Counted from the stretch's first letter, positions 31,055 through 39,141 are shown. The stretch: 64,000 bases of DNA from Urechidicola croceus (GCA_905181865.1 CAJIZG010000001.1:434001-498000), one strand, 5' to 3'. Numbers and translations: made by a program. The notes: generated from the letters alone by a model not told the origin.

Positions 31055-31107
31055 TTTTTGGAATTAATAAAGTATTTAAAGTTTAAATTATAAATAAAAC
31101 GTTCCGA

Positions 31108-31145
31108 CAAACTTACAATATAATTCTTATTTCGCAAGAATTATA
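31108..31145 (-). promoter_or_regulatory. Promoter of the Ala-rich lipoprotein gene with overlapping dyad
   Basis: Minus strand: TTG (31135-31137), 19 bases, TAAGTTTG (31108-31115), about 53 bases before the first ATG. A perfect 10-bp inverted repeat (TATAATTCTT / AAGAATTATA, 31119-31128 and 31136-31145, 7-base spacer) covers the -33 box, a natural place for a repressor or activator. The rest of 31146-31475 holds nothing I recognise. Confidence 0.7.
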
Positions 31146-31475
31146 TTAAATTTATTACAATATACGAGTAATTTGTGGTTTTACTGTAAATCTTACAGCA
31201 CTTAACCTACTGATTGTGTAATTGTTATTGCCTTTTTATTTGCTGCGCCCTAGCACGGTAATTAGCGTTAAAATTTAATATATATGATTTATATATACCC
31301 CTGTTGATACCTTATAGGTCAGATAATGTTCAGCGCTAACGCGTTGTAACCTCTATTATTTATGTAATCGTTGTATTTATGCCGATATGCGGATATATAA
31401 ACATATTTTCCTTTTACGCTAATCCGAAAAATGCACTAAAATAGGTAGACCTCTATATAGGACTGCATTTTTGAA

Positions 31476-31763
31476 ATGATTATCTATTTGATCGTATACT
31501 GCTTTATCTTATACGATACGTGCGCAGGATGCAATGGCTATCACTACTTCTACAAAAATAAAACAACTCAAATACAGGCTGCGCATTCAAGTACCCCTCA
31601 AAACGAGAGTAAGGCAAGCCATTCTGACCTTTTATACGCTAAGGATTCTAATCGTGAAACTCTAGAACTTTTGAAAAATTTTACACCAAGGTATTCCAAC
31701 GAATACTGTATCTTTGCAACCATGAGCCATCTATTACTCAAATTTTATTATACTAGAAAATGA
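31476..31763 (+). CDS. Doubtful 95-codon ORF running into array B
   Basis: A hydrophobic start (MIIYLIVYCFILYDTCAGC) is followed by a polar region, ending in the codons for MSHLLLKFYYTRK that belong to the first repeat unit of array B. It may be an orphan small exported protein, or chance open frame; a promoter-like TATCTTTG inside it (31709-31716) argues for the second. Confidence 0.2.
   Translation: MIIYLIVYCFILYDTCAGCNGYHYFYKNKTTQIQAAHSSTPQNESKASHSDLLYAKDSNRETLELLKNFTPRYSNEYCIFATMSHLLLKFYYTRK
31709..31716 (+). promoter_or_regulatory. -7 box directly before array B
   Basis: TATCTTTG, 5 bases before the first ATG of the array (31722). No -33 TTG at the right distance. If used, the dapF message would carry the whole array (about 630 nt) as its leader. 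Confidence 0.45.
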
Positions 31764-32354
31764 CCATTATGGATGCACCATGTGACCGAATTAAAAAATA
31801 TATATAGACACATGAACCATCCATTACTAAAAGGCGCTATCCAAAGAAATGGCTATTATGGATGCACCATGTGACCGAATTAAAAAATACATATAGGCAT
31901 ATGAACCATCCATAACTAAAAGGCGCTATCCAAAGAAATGGCTATTATGGATGCACCATGTGACCGAATTAAAAAATACATATAGGCATATGAACCATCC
32001 ATAACGAAAAGGCGCTATCCAAAGAAATGGCTATTATGGATGCACCATGTGACCGAATTAAAAAATACATATAGGCATATGAACCATCCATAACTAAAAT
32101 TTTAATTATACTAGAAAATGACCATTATGGATGCACCATGTGACCGAATTAAAAAATATATATAGACACATGAACCATCCATTACTAAAATTTTAATTAT
32201 ACTAGAAAATGACCATTATGGATGCACCATGTGACCGAATTAAAAAATATATATAGACACATGAACCATCCATTACTAAAATTTTAATTATACCAAAAAA
32301 TGACCATTATGGATGCACCATGTGACCGAATTAAAAAATATATATAGACACATG
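31722..32354 (+). repeat. Tandem array B: seven 89-91 bp units ending on the dapF start codon
   Basis: ATG-anchored units begin at 31722 (90 bp, divergent, MSHLLLKFYYTRK-stop), 31812, 31901 and 31990 (89 bp, the array A body with GGCGCTATCCAAAGAAATGG), then 32079, 32170 and 32261 (91 bp, a second body type with TTTTAATTATACTAGAAAAT). The ATG after the last unit, at 32352, is the dapF start. All share CACCATGTGACCGAATTAAA before the ATG. The orientation is opposite to array A. The first unit is most diverged and probably closest to the ancestral sequence; the array mixes two unit types, so units have been exchanged. Confidence 0.95.
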
Positions 32355-33131
32355 ACTCTACACTTTTACAAATACCAGGGAACAGGGAATGATTTTGTGA
32401 TGCTAGACAATCGCACTGGAACATTTCCAAAAGAAGACACTACTTTAGTGAACAAACTTTGCGATAGAAGGTTTGGCATTGGCGCAGATGGCTTAATACT
32501 ACTAGAAAAAAGCGATACGGTAGACTTTACGATGGTGTACTATAATGCCGACGGAAATGAAAGTAGCATGTGCGGCAATGGTGGTAGATGCCTGGTTGCA
32601 TTTGCCAAACAATTGAAGGTTATTAAACACAAGGCTACCTTTACTGCGATAGATGGTCTGCACCATGCCACTATTAAAGATGGCGTTGTTAGTCTGCAAA
32701 TGATTGATGTAACGCGTATTGAATCGTATAAGTCGCATACGTTTTTAAATACAGGATCTCCACATCATATTGAATTTGTAGCAAATGTTGATGCTATTGA
32801 TATACAAAAGAGTGGTAAAGAGATACGATATGGCGCTCCTTATTATGATGAAGGCACGAATGTTAATTTTGTGGAAGTTATAGATTCTAGTACACTTAAG
32901 GTCCGTACATATGAAAGAGGTGTTGAAGACGAAACATTGAGTTGTGGTACCGGAGTAACTGCTGCTGCCATCGCGGCATACTTTGAAGGGAAAACAACGC
33001 TACCAAACACGCGCATCTTAGCGCAAGGTGGTGCCTTGTCTGTTAGTTTTGATGAAAAAAATAAGGGTTTCTATACGGTTGTTTTAACAGGGCCTGCAAC
33101 ATTTGTATTTGAAGGTACTTTTAAAATATGA
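32352..33131 (+). CDS. dapF: Diaminopimelate epimerase
   Basis: Converts LL- to meso-diaminopimelate for lysine and peptidoglycan. The two catalytic Cys are in MCGNGGRCL (near residue 75) and LSCGTGVTA (near 200), each in one of the two mirror-image domains. The start is the ATG at 32352 (MTLHFYKYQGTGNDF), 259 residues; the frame is open 13 codons further upstream but those are repeat sequence (MHHVTELKNIYRH). It overlaps the following acetyltransferase gene by 4 bases (ATGA). Confidence 0.95.
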   Translation: MTLHFYKYQGTGNDFVMLDNRTGTFPKEDTTLVNKLCDRRFGIGADGLILLEKSDTVDFTMVYYNADGNESSMCGNGGRCLVAFAKQLKVIKHKATFTAIDGLHHATIKDGVVSLQMIDVTRIESYKSHTFLNTGSPHHIEFVANVDAIDIQKSGKEIRYGAPYYDEGTNVNFVEVIDSSTLKVRTYERGVEDETLSCGTGVTAAAIAAYFEGKTTLPNTRILAQGGALSVSFDEKNKGFYTVVLTGPATFVFEGTFKI

Positions 33132-33730
33132 AAACACTGCAAGGCAAACATATCCGTTTAAGAGCTATCGAACTCACCGATCTTGATTTTCTGTACCAAA
33201 TTGAAAATGACGAATCGTTTTGGTCTATAAGCAATACACAAAAACCATTTTCTAAATTTTTATTACAGCAATATCTAGAAAATAGCCATTTAGATATTTA
33301 CGAGGCAAAGCAACTTAGATTGATTATTTTTCAAAACAAAACGAATACTCCGGTGGGAATGATCGACTTATTTGATTTTGAACCAAAGCATAAAAGAGCA
33401 GGTCTAGGACTGTTAATTCATCCTACTTTTGAAAATAGGGGCTATGCTACTGAAGCGATTCAGCTTATAACGGCCTATGCTTTTACACATCTCGACATGC
33501 ATCAAATTTTTGCAAATATTACGACAGACAACAAAAAAAGCATTGCCCTTTTTAAAAAATTGAATTTCCAACGAGCGGGAGAGAAAAAAGATTGGATTTA
33601 TGCAAATGGTACGTACAAAAATGAAGTTTTATACCAATTGATTCATGAAACGAGCATGCTAAATCTTTATCCCCTAAGAGAAATCGAAGATTCAACGCCT
33701 CCTTTAAAAACAATAAACAAGGAGAGTTAA
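33128..33730 (+). CDS. GNAT-family N-acetyltransferase, RimJ/RimL type
   Basis: 200-residue acetyltransferase resembling those acting on protein N-termini: IRLRAIELTDLDFLYQIEND at the start, the acetyl-CoA loop in RAGLGLLIHPTFENRGYATE (about 97-117), and DNKKSIALFKKLNFQRAGEK near 140. The substrate is unknown. Coupled to dapF by ATGA overlap and 77 bases before mltG. Confidence 0.85.
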   Translation: MKTLQGKHIRLRAIELTDLDFLYQIENDESFWSISNTQKPFSKFLLQQYLENSHLDIYEAKQLRLIIFQNKTNTPVGMIDLFDFEPKHKRAGLGLLIHPTFENRGYATEAIQLITAYAFTHLDMHQIFANITTDNKKSIALFKKLNFQRAGEKKDWIYANGTYKNEVLYQLIHETSMLNLYPLREIEDSTPPLKTINKES

Positions 33731-33737
33731 TGATTGA

Positions 33738-33807
33738 TAGCGAACCGCATTCCTGTGCTGAGCGTAGTCGAAGTATGACCGAATTAAAAATCGATAAATA
33801 AAAATAC
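33738..33807 (+). repeat. Leader repeat shared by degQ and mltG (mltG copy)
   Basis: 33752-33778 is identical to the copy upstream of degQ. Immediately after it, TGACCGAATTAAAAA (33776-33790) is identical to the core of the 89-91 bp array unit, so this leader joins the two repeat types. Like them it ends at a start codon (mltG, 33808). Confidence 0.8.
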
Positions 33808-34845
33808 ATGAAAAATAAAAAACGTACGCTTCGTTTTATGCTTATTGCCTGTATACTATGCATTGCTGCCATTGGATTTAATCTCTACAGCAAAATATAT
33901 TCATCGAATGTAACGCAAGATTCCGAAATCTTTATTGCTTCTAATTCAGATTTTGACGCGGTAGTTATAGCGCTCCATTCAATCATTGCCAATAAAAATT
34001 CATTTATATGGGTTGCTACAAAGAAAAAGTACCCAAATTTGATCAAGGCTGGAAAGTACTTGCTAAAAAAAGGAATGAACAACAATGACTTGGTTAACTT
34101 ACTGCGAAGCGGAAATCAAACCGCCGTTACACTTTCTTTTAACAACCAAGACTCATTAGAAAAACTTGCTGGCAGAATCGCTACTCAAATAGAACCTGAC
34201 TCCGTAACTATATTAAAAGCGCTCACCAATCAAAATTTCTTAAAGAACAACAATTTTACGTTACAATCTGCCCTTAGTATGTATATTCCAAATAGCTACC
34301 AAGTCTATTGGAATACACCTGCTGAAAACTTTAGAGATAGAATGCTTACAGAATATACTAAATTTTGGTCTTCGGATAAAAGAAAAAAAGCCGCGTACCA
34401 AAACTTAACACCCAAAGAAGTTAGCGTACTTGCCTCTATTGTGCAAAAAGAGACACAAACCATTGCAGAAAGACCAAAAGTTGCTAGACTCTACCTTAAT
34501 AGACTAAGAAATAACTGGCCCCTTCAGGCAGATCCTACAATAATTTATGCTATTAAAGAGAAAAATGGGCAAGATTTTGTTGTAAAAAGAGTACTGTACG
34601 CAGACCTTACGATACGCTCTACATATAATACGTACCGAAACAAAGGGCTGCCTCCTGGTCCAATTGGTATGCCAGATATTTCGGCGATCAATGCCGTCTT
34701 ACATCCAGACAACCATCAATTCTTTTACATGTGCGCCGACACTCAAAATTTTGGACAGCACGTTTTTGCGAAATCCTTACGCCAGCATAATAGAAACGCC
34801 GCTGTTTATCAAAAATGGTTGTCAAACCAAGGAATCAGAAGGTAG
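33808..34845 (+). CDS. mltG: Endolytic peptidoglycan transglycosylase MltG
   Basis: Inner-membrane lytic transglycosylase that cuts nascent glycan strands. 345 residues: one N-terminal membrane segment (FMLIACILCIAAIGFNLYSK), then a LysM-like region and the YceG catalytic domain with ASIVQKETQ (catalytic Glu is the one before Thr; Gln replaces the first Glu, seen in related flavobacteria), NRLRNNWPLQADPTIIYA and YNTYRNKGLPPGPI. Third gene of the dapF group. Next gene on this strand has its own promoter. Confidence 0.95.
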   Translation: MKNKKRTLRFMLIACILCIAAIGFNLYSKIYSSNVTQDSEIFIASNSDFDAVVIALHSIIANKNSFIWVATKKKYPNLIKAGKYLLKKGMNNNDLVNLLRSGNQTAVTLSFNNQDSLEKLAGRIATQIEPDSVTILKALTNQNFLKNNNFTLQSALSMYIPNSYQVYWNTPAENFRDRMLTEYTKFWSSDKRKKAAYQNLTPKEVSVLASIVQKETQTIAERPKVARLYLNRLRNNWPLQADPTIIYAIKEKNGQDFVVKRVLYADLTIRSTYNTYRNKGLPPGPIGMPDISAINAVLHPDNHQFFYMCADTQNFGQHVFAKSLRQHNRNAAVYQKWLSNQGIRR

Positions 34846-35187
34846 GTAATGTGCTTATTTATAGTGTTTTGATACTTATAACGGTGCAACTCTCCATGTA
34901 CATGAAGAACCTCGCCATGGGCCCTTTTGTCAATTCAGAAACTTCCATACGATTACTTCGGGTATCTTTACACCAATACGTTATCCTTACAACGATGTAT
35001 ACATGTAAAATACAGTATAGATTATAGTTGGTTTTTTACAGCATTATAAGGGTGGGGTTCCGTTTATTTATGCGAGAGCATAAAATAAATAAGTACAATG
35101 AAACGTTCTAAGAACCAACATATAATAATTACAAGGCCATTTTTATAAACAAGTTGATCTAACGAATAAAAAATAAATCATAAAACC
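34846..35187. other. Geneless stretch between mltG and the lysozyme-like gene
   Basis: No convincing gene; only short frames of unlikely composition. A small hairpin (TTTATGC-GAGA-GCATAAA) is at about 35067-35084. No mltG terminator stands out. Confidence 0.5.
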
Positions 35188-35217
35188 TTGCTAAATTAAA
35201 ATAAATCAGTATTTTTG
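35188..35217 (+). promoter_or_regulatory. Promoter of the lysozyme-like gene
   Basis: TTG (35188-35190), 19 bases, TATTTTTG (35210-35217), 28 bases before the ATG. Consensus boxes and spacing. Confidence 0.8.
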
Positions 35218-35245
35218 CACCGCGAAATATTAAACGGTTCTTTGT

Positions 35246-35896
35246 ATGAAAGATATAAAAAGACTAGGTAGAAGAAGTACAAATTTAATACTAGGATTAT
35301 TTGGATTAACTGTTTTGTTTTCAGCGTATAAAGAAGTTTCAAGCAGCACAGAGATTACAAACCAAAATTGCCTTCGCCCTGAATCTGAAGCGACGGTTTT
35401 AACTTTAGAAGAATCACTACAACTGAACGAAGTCGCTCCCTTTACTGGTAAATCTTACATTGGGTTTAGAGAAGCGGTTGGTTTTAAAGAATCTAGAAGT
35501 AGGTATTATATTGTTAATAAATTTGGCTACTTAGGGAAATACCAATTTGGAAAGACGACGTTAAAGCGGTTAAAAATTTACAATGTTGAGAATTTCTTAA
35601 AAAATCCTGAGCAACAAGAAAAGGCTTTTAAGGCTTTGTGCTCATTAAACAAACATATTTTAAGAAAAGACATAAGAAGAAGTGTTGGGAAAACCATAAA
35701 TGGTATTCAAATCACTGAATCTGGCATACTTGCTGCGGCGCATTTAGGTGGGGCTGGTAGCGTAAAAAGATATTTACGAAGTAATGGCGTGCTCAATCCA
35801 AGTGATGCCTTAGGATCTTCTGTACAATATTACATGAAAAAGTTTTCTGGTTTTGACACCTCTACTGTAGCTGCTATTAAAAACGCAACCATATAG
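35246..35896 (+). CDS. Exported lysozyme-like (transglycosylase fold) protein
   Basis: 216 residues. A non-cleaved or cleaved N-terminal hydrophobic segment (LILGLFGLTVLFSAYKEV) is followed, from about residue 75, by a lysozyme-fold domain: FKESRSRYYIVNKFGYLGKY, with a candidate catalytic Glu in FKES, then GKYQFG, ILAAAHLGGAGSVKRYL and a late VQYYMKKFSGFD. The pattern matches peptidoglycan-cleaving enzymes of the phage-lysozyme/transglycosylase kind in Flavobacteriia. Lies beside mltG and dapF, so a cell-wall role fits. Monocistronic with its own promoter and a two-way terminator. Confidence 0.78.
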   Translation: MKDIKRLGRRSTNLILGLFGLTVLFSAYKEVSSSTEITNQNCLRPESEATVLTLEESLQLNEVAPFTGKSYIGFREAVGFKESRSRYYIVNKFGYLGKYQFGKTTLKRLKIYNVENFLKNPEQQEKAFKALCSLNKHILRKDIRRSVGKTINGIQITESGILAAAHLGGAGSVKRYLRSNGVLNPSDALGSSVQYYMKKFSGFDTSTVAAIKNATI

Positions 35897-35915
35897 CGCA
35901 AATTACATACGTACT

Positions 35916-35952
35916 AAAAAAAAAACGCAACATAGAATGTTGCGTTTTTTTT
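35916..35952. terminator. Bidirectional terminator
   Basis: A 15-bp stem of A7-CGCAACAT and its complement with a 3-base loop. The A and T runs on both sides serve the lysozyme-like gene (plus) and the rsmI-like gene (minus), which ends at 35951. Confidence 0.9.
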
Positions 35953-36664
35953 AGGACTTATGAATAATAAATATAGCGGGTCGTTTATGCAAATCTGGAT
36001 GTTCGCTCCCCCACTCTTTTACAGACAATGTTCTTATATATTCTGACGGCAACGTGAGATCAACGGCAATACAGATTGCTGTATTGGATGAAAGAGCTGC
36101 TTTTAAGTCCTCCAACATTTTACCATTTCTATAAGGCGTCTCAATAAATATTTGAGATTGATTTTTTTCAAAAGAAATTTTCTCCAATTGTTTTAGGGCT
36201 CTTTTTCGATCCGAACTGTCTATCGGTAAATATCCGTTAAAAGTAAAACTTTGACCATTCATACCTGATGCCATCATCGCCAAAATAATAGAAGACGGTC
36301 CAACCAGCGGTACAACTTGAATGTTCTTCTGATGCGCCAACTTCACCACTTCAGCCCCTGGGTCTGCTATGGCCGGCACCCCTGCTTCTGAGAGTAAACC
36401 TATAGAAACCCCTTCATCACATACATCTAAATATGCATTCACTTCAAAAGCATCAGCATATTTATCAATAGATTTTAATACCAAGGACGGCTGAGGTTTG
36501 TTTGGAACAATCCGCTTAATAAAGCGTCTTGCTGTTTTTTCGTTTTCAACTATAAAGTGCGCTAATTTTTCAATGACCATCTTTACGGAATACGGCAAAA
36601 CCTCCAACGGTTCATTCGCTCCCAACGTTGTAGGAATTAGATATAATTTTCCTTTTTCTGTCAT
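35951..36664 (-). CDS. RsmI-like SAM-dependent methyltransferase
   Basis: Tetrapyrrole-methylase-fold protein of 237 residues, with GKLYLIPTTLGAN at the start, GLLSEAGVPAIADPGAEVV near residue 85 and VVPLVGPSSIILAMMASGMN near 115. RsmI methylates the 2'-hydroxyl of 16S rRNA C1402; this is the Bacteroidota form, whose N-terminus departs from the usual LYVVATPIGN, so the assignment of the exact target is inferred. It lies 5 bases downstream of the phosphatase gene, in one operon with dnaA upstream. Confidence 0.82.
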   Translation of the reverse strand: MTEKGKLYLIPTTLGANEPLEVLPYSVKMVIEKLAHFIVENEKTARRFIKRIVPNKPQPSLVLKSIDKYADAFEVNAYLDVCDEGVSIGLLSEAGVPAIADPGAEVVKLAHQKNIQVVPLVGPSSIILAMMASGMNGQSFTFNGYLPIDSSDRKRALKQLEKISFEKNQSQIFIETPYRNGKMLEDLKAALSSNTAICIAVDLTLPSEYIRTLSVKEWGSEHPDLHKRPAIFIIHKS

Positions 36665-36669
36665 TTGAA

Positions 36670-37122
36670 TTAACTTAATTTAGTCGCAATAACTTCGCAC
36701 GCCTGTTCTAACATATCATACACCATCTTAAAACCATGTTCTCCTCCATTATACGGATCTGGCACATCTAAATCCTCGTTAGGAAACAACTCATTCAAAA
36801 TTAAGTGCACCTTTGCTGTATCCAAATCGTTTCTGGCTTTTCTAACAATATTTCTATAATTAGAACTATCCATCGCGTATATCAGATCAAATTCATCAAA
36901 ATCAGCCGTTTTAAACTGCCTCGCTTTCTGATTCGATATATCGAGTCCGTTTTTCTTTGCGATCTCTATAGACCTACTGTCAGGAGGTCCGCCAATATGG
37001 TAATTTCCAGTTCCGGCAGATTCAACCACCATACCACTCAAAAAAGATTTTGATTTTAAGATACCCTCCGCCAATGGCGAACGACAGATATTCCCTAGAC
37101 AGACCATTAATACTTTAGCCAT
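36670..37122 (-). CDS. Low-molecular-weight protein-tyrosine phosphatase
   Basis: 150 residues with the P-loop CLGNICRSP (C-x5-R) at residues 8-16 and the general-acid motif DVPDPYNGG near 120. Such enzymes remove phosphate from protein tyrosines, often controlling polysaccharide export; the substrate here is unknown. I start at MAKVLMVCLGN; an ATG 6 bases upstream (37128) adds Met-Lys. 12 bases after dnaA, same strand. Confidence 0.92.
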   Translation of the reverse strand: MAKVLMVCLGNICRSPLAEGILKSKSFLSGMVVESAGTGNYHIGGPPDSRSIEIAKKNGLDISNQKARQFKTADFDEFDLIYAMDSSNYRNIVRKARNDLDTAKVHLILNELFPNEDLDVPDPYNGGEHGFKMVYDMLEQACEVIATKLS

Positions 37123-37134
37123 CTTCAATAAAGA

Positions 37135-38562
37135 TTAGTAGGTCAACTTTTTGGTTAGATCTTCAACATACTTTCGAAACTGTTTATCCGTTTCTGTCAA
37201 ATTCCCCACTGTTTTACACGCATGAAGCACCGTTGCATGATCGCGTTTCCCAATTTGAGAACCAATACTCGCTAAAGAAGCTTTTGTCATGCGCTTCGCA
37301 AAAAACATTGCCAATTGTCTCGCTTGTACAATATGTCGTTTTCTCGTTTTGGATTGCAACGTAGCCACATCTAAATCAAAATAACTCGAAACTACTTTTT
37401 GAATTTGATCTATAGAAACCTCTCTTTTTGTATTTTTTACAAATTTATCTACAATTTGTTTTGTCAAAGAAAGTGTAAATTCTTTTCTATTAAAAGAAGC
37501 CTGAGCAATCATGGAAACTAATACCCCTTCCAACTCTCTCACATTAGATTTGATATACTTTGCAATATAATCTACTATTTCATCTGGCATTTCTACACCG
37601 TCGCGAAATAATTTATTCTGTAATATAGAAACACGCGTTTCATAATCTGGTGGTTGCAATTCCGCAGACAATCCCCATTTAAACCTAGACAACAATCGCT
37701 GCTCAATATCCTGCATATCCACAGGTGCCTTATCGGATGTTAAAATTACCTGTTTTCCATTTTGATGTAAATGATTGAAAATATGAAAAAACACATCTTG
37801 AGTGCCTGTTTTTCCTGATAAGAATTGAACATCATCAATAATCAACACATCAATCATTTGATAGAAATGAATAAAATCATTTCTAGAGTTCGATTTTACA
37901 GAATCTATAAATTGTTGTGTAAACCGTTCTGACGAAATATATAAAACCGTTTTATCTGGATACTTATCTTTTATTTCTACGCCAATTGCATGAGACAAAT
38001 GCGTCTTACCCAATCCTACACCACCATAAATCAATAAAGGATTAAAAGAAGTCCCTCCTGGTTTATTCGCTACAGCTCTACTTGCTGAACGCGCTAATCT
38101 ATTCGAATCGCCTTCAATAAAACTATCGAAATTATAATTCGGATTTAATTGAGATTCTATCTTTACCTTTTGAAGACCCGGAATTACAAACGGATTCTTT
38201 AATTCTCTTCGATTAATATCCATTGGAACTGTGACTCCCTGAGAGTTCATTGGTCTTCTATTTGAACTAGGAATTTTAACAGTATGGGGCTTCGAACTAC
38301 TATACGCGTTTTCCATACGTACATCGTAAATAAGTTTGGCATCACTTCCCAATTCTCGAACTAGCGCGACTCGCAACAACTTAATATAATGCTCTTCTAA
38401 CCATTCATAAAAAAATTTACTCGGCACTTGAATAGTTAAAGAATCTCCCGAAATTTTTATTGGTTTTATAGGCTCAAACCATGTTTTATATGCTTGTGGT
38501 TTTATATTGTCTTTGATAAAAGATAAACATTCATTCCAAACTGAAGTAGCAGTTTTAGTCAT
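37135..38562 (-). CDS. dnaA: Chromosomal replication initiator DnaA
   Basis: Initiator ATPase that binds DnaA boxes and opens oriC. 475 residues: domain I at the N-terminus (SVWNECLSFIKDNIKPQAYK), a linker, AAA+ domain with Walker A GGVGLGKTH (180-188) and Walker B VLIIDDVQF, and the C-terminal helix-turn-helix with GKRDHATVLHACKTV. Full length. Upstream are a TATTTTTG box and a palindrome containing a DnaA-box-like sequence, so self-regulation is likely. Downstream are the phosphatase and rsmI-like genes. Confidence 0.97.
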   Translation of the reverse strand: MTKTATSVWNECLSFIKDNIKPQAYKTWFEPIKPIKISGDSLTIQVPSKFFYEWLEEHYIKLLRVALVRELGSDAKLIYDVRMENAYSSSKPHTVKIPSSNRRPMNSQGVTVPMDINRRELKNPFVIPGLQKVKIESQLNPNYNFDSFIEGDSNRLARSASRAVANKPGGTSFNPLLIYGGVGLGKTHLSHAIGVEIKDKYPDKTVLYISSERFTQQFIDSVKSNSRNDFIHFYQMIDVLIIDDVQFLSGKTGTQDVFFHIFNHLHQNGKQVILTSDKAPVDMQDIEQRLLSRFKWGLSAELQPPDYETRVSILQNKLFRDGVEMPDEIVDYIAKYIKSNVRELEGVLVSMIAQASFNRKEFTLSLTKQIVDKFVKNTKREVSIDQIQKVVSSYFDLDVATLQSKTRKRHIVQARQLAMFFAKRMTKASLASIGSQIGKRDHATVLHACKTVGNLTETDKQFRKYVEDLTKKLTY

Positions 38563-38600
38563 TGTTAGCGTTAGGTTTTGATTTAGATTTGTTGATACAC

Positions 38601-38651
38601 CAAAAATAGAGAAAACTCATATAATTTTCAGGTTCACAAATATGTGAATAA
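38601..38651 (-). promoter_or_regulatory. dnaA promoter region with a DnaA-box-like palindrome
   Basis: Minus-strand TATTTTTG at 38601-38608, 39 bases upstream of the dnaA ATG. Further upstream TTCACAAATATGTGAA (38633-38648) is an inverted repeat of TTCACA, and TTATTCACA (minus strand, 38643-38651) fits the DnaA-box form TTWTNCACA. One box only, so I do not call this oriC. Confidence 0.5.
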
Positions 38652-38730
38652 TTATTAGTATAAAAAAATTAATTTACTATTGATTTATAACTTTTTTATG
38701 CTTATTATAGGGTTTTTATTTTTTTGAATT

Positions 38731-39141
38731 ATGTTAACAAACGAACTTAAAACCCGCGTGAGATATGGAGAAACCGATCAAATGGGTTATGTCTACTACG
38801 GAAACTATGCTCAATTTTTTGAAATGGGTCGTGTGGAGTGGTTACGCAACCTAAACACATCTTATAAGAGCATGGAAAATAGGGGTGTTATGCTCCCTGT
38901 TTTAAACTTACATGTAAACTACATTAAACCTGCAAAATACGACGACTTACTTACGATAAAAACAACGTTAATTAAAGTTCCTTCCGTAAAAATTGAATTT
39001 GAATTCGAAATTTTTAATGAGGAAAATATTTTACTAACGACTGGTTATACCTCCTTGGTTTTTATTGACATAAAAAAAAATAAACCTATTCGCTGTCCAG
39101 CGTATTTATTAGAAATAATAGTACCTCTATTTAATCAATAA
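38731..39141 (+). CDS. Acyl-CoA thioesterase, YbgC/FcbJ family
   Basis: Hot-dog-fold thioesterase of 136 residues. RYGETDQMGYVYYGNYAQFF near residues 11-30 contains the conserved catalytic Asp and the YGN turn. Hydrolyses acyl-CoA or acyl-ACP; the substrate is not readable. Divergent from dnaA. Its last 15 bases overlap the convergent yigZ gene. Confidence 0.9.
   Translation: MLTNELKTRVRYGETDQMGYVYYGNYAQFFEMGRVEWLRNLNTSYKSMENRGVMLPVLNLHVNYIKPAKYDDLLTIKTTLIKVPSVKIEFEFEIFNEENILLTTGYTSLVFIDIKKNKPIRCPAYLLEIIVPLFNQ

Noticed and set aside
31722-32354. Repeats as tandem promoters for dapF
   Set aside because: Neither unit type contains a TAnnTTTG box on the gene's strand, so the units look like transcribed leader and not promoter copies.
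34815-35027. 70-codon frame after mltG
   Set aside because: Overlaps the mltG 3' end in another frame, has unlikely composition and no promoter.
37135-38730. oriC next to dnaA
   Set aside because: Only one DnaA-box-like site and no box cluster or AT-rich unwinding array; in Bacteroidota oriC is often away from dnaA. GC skew would decide.
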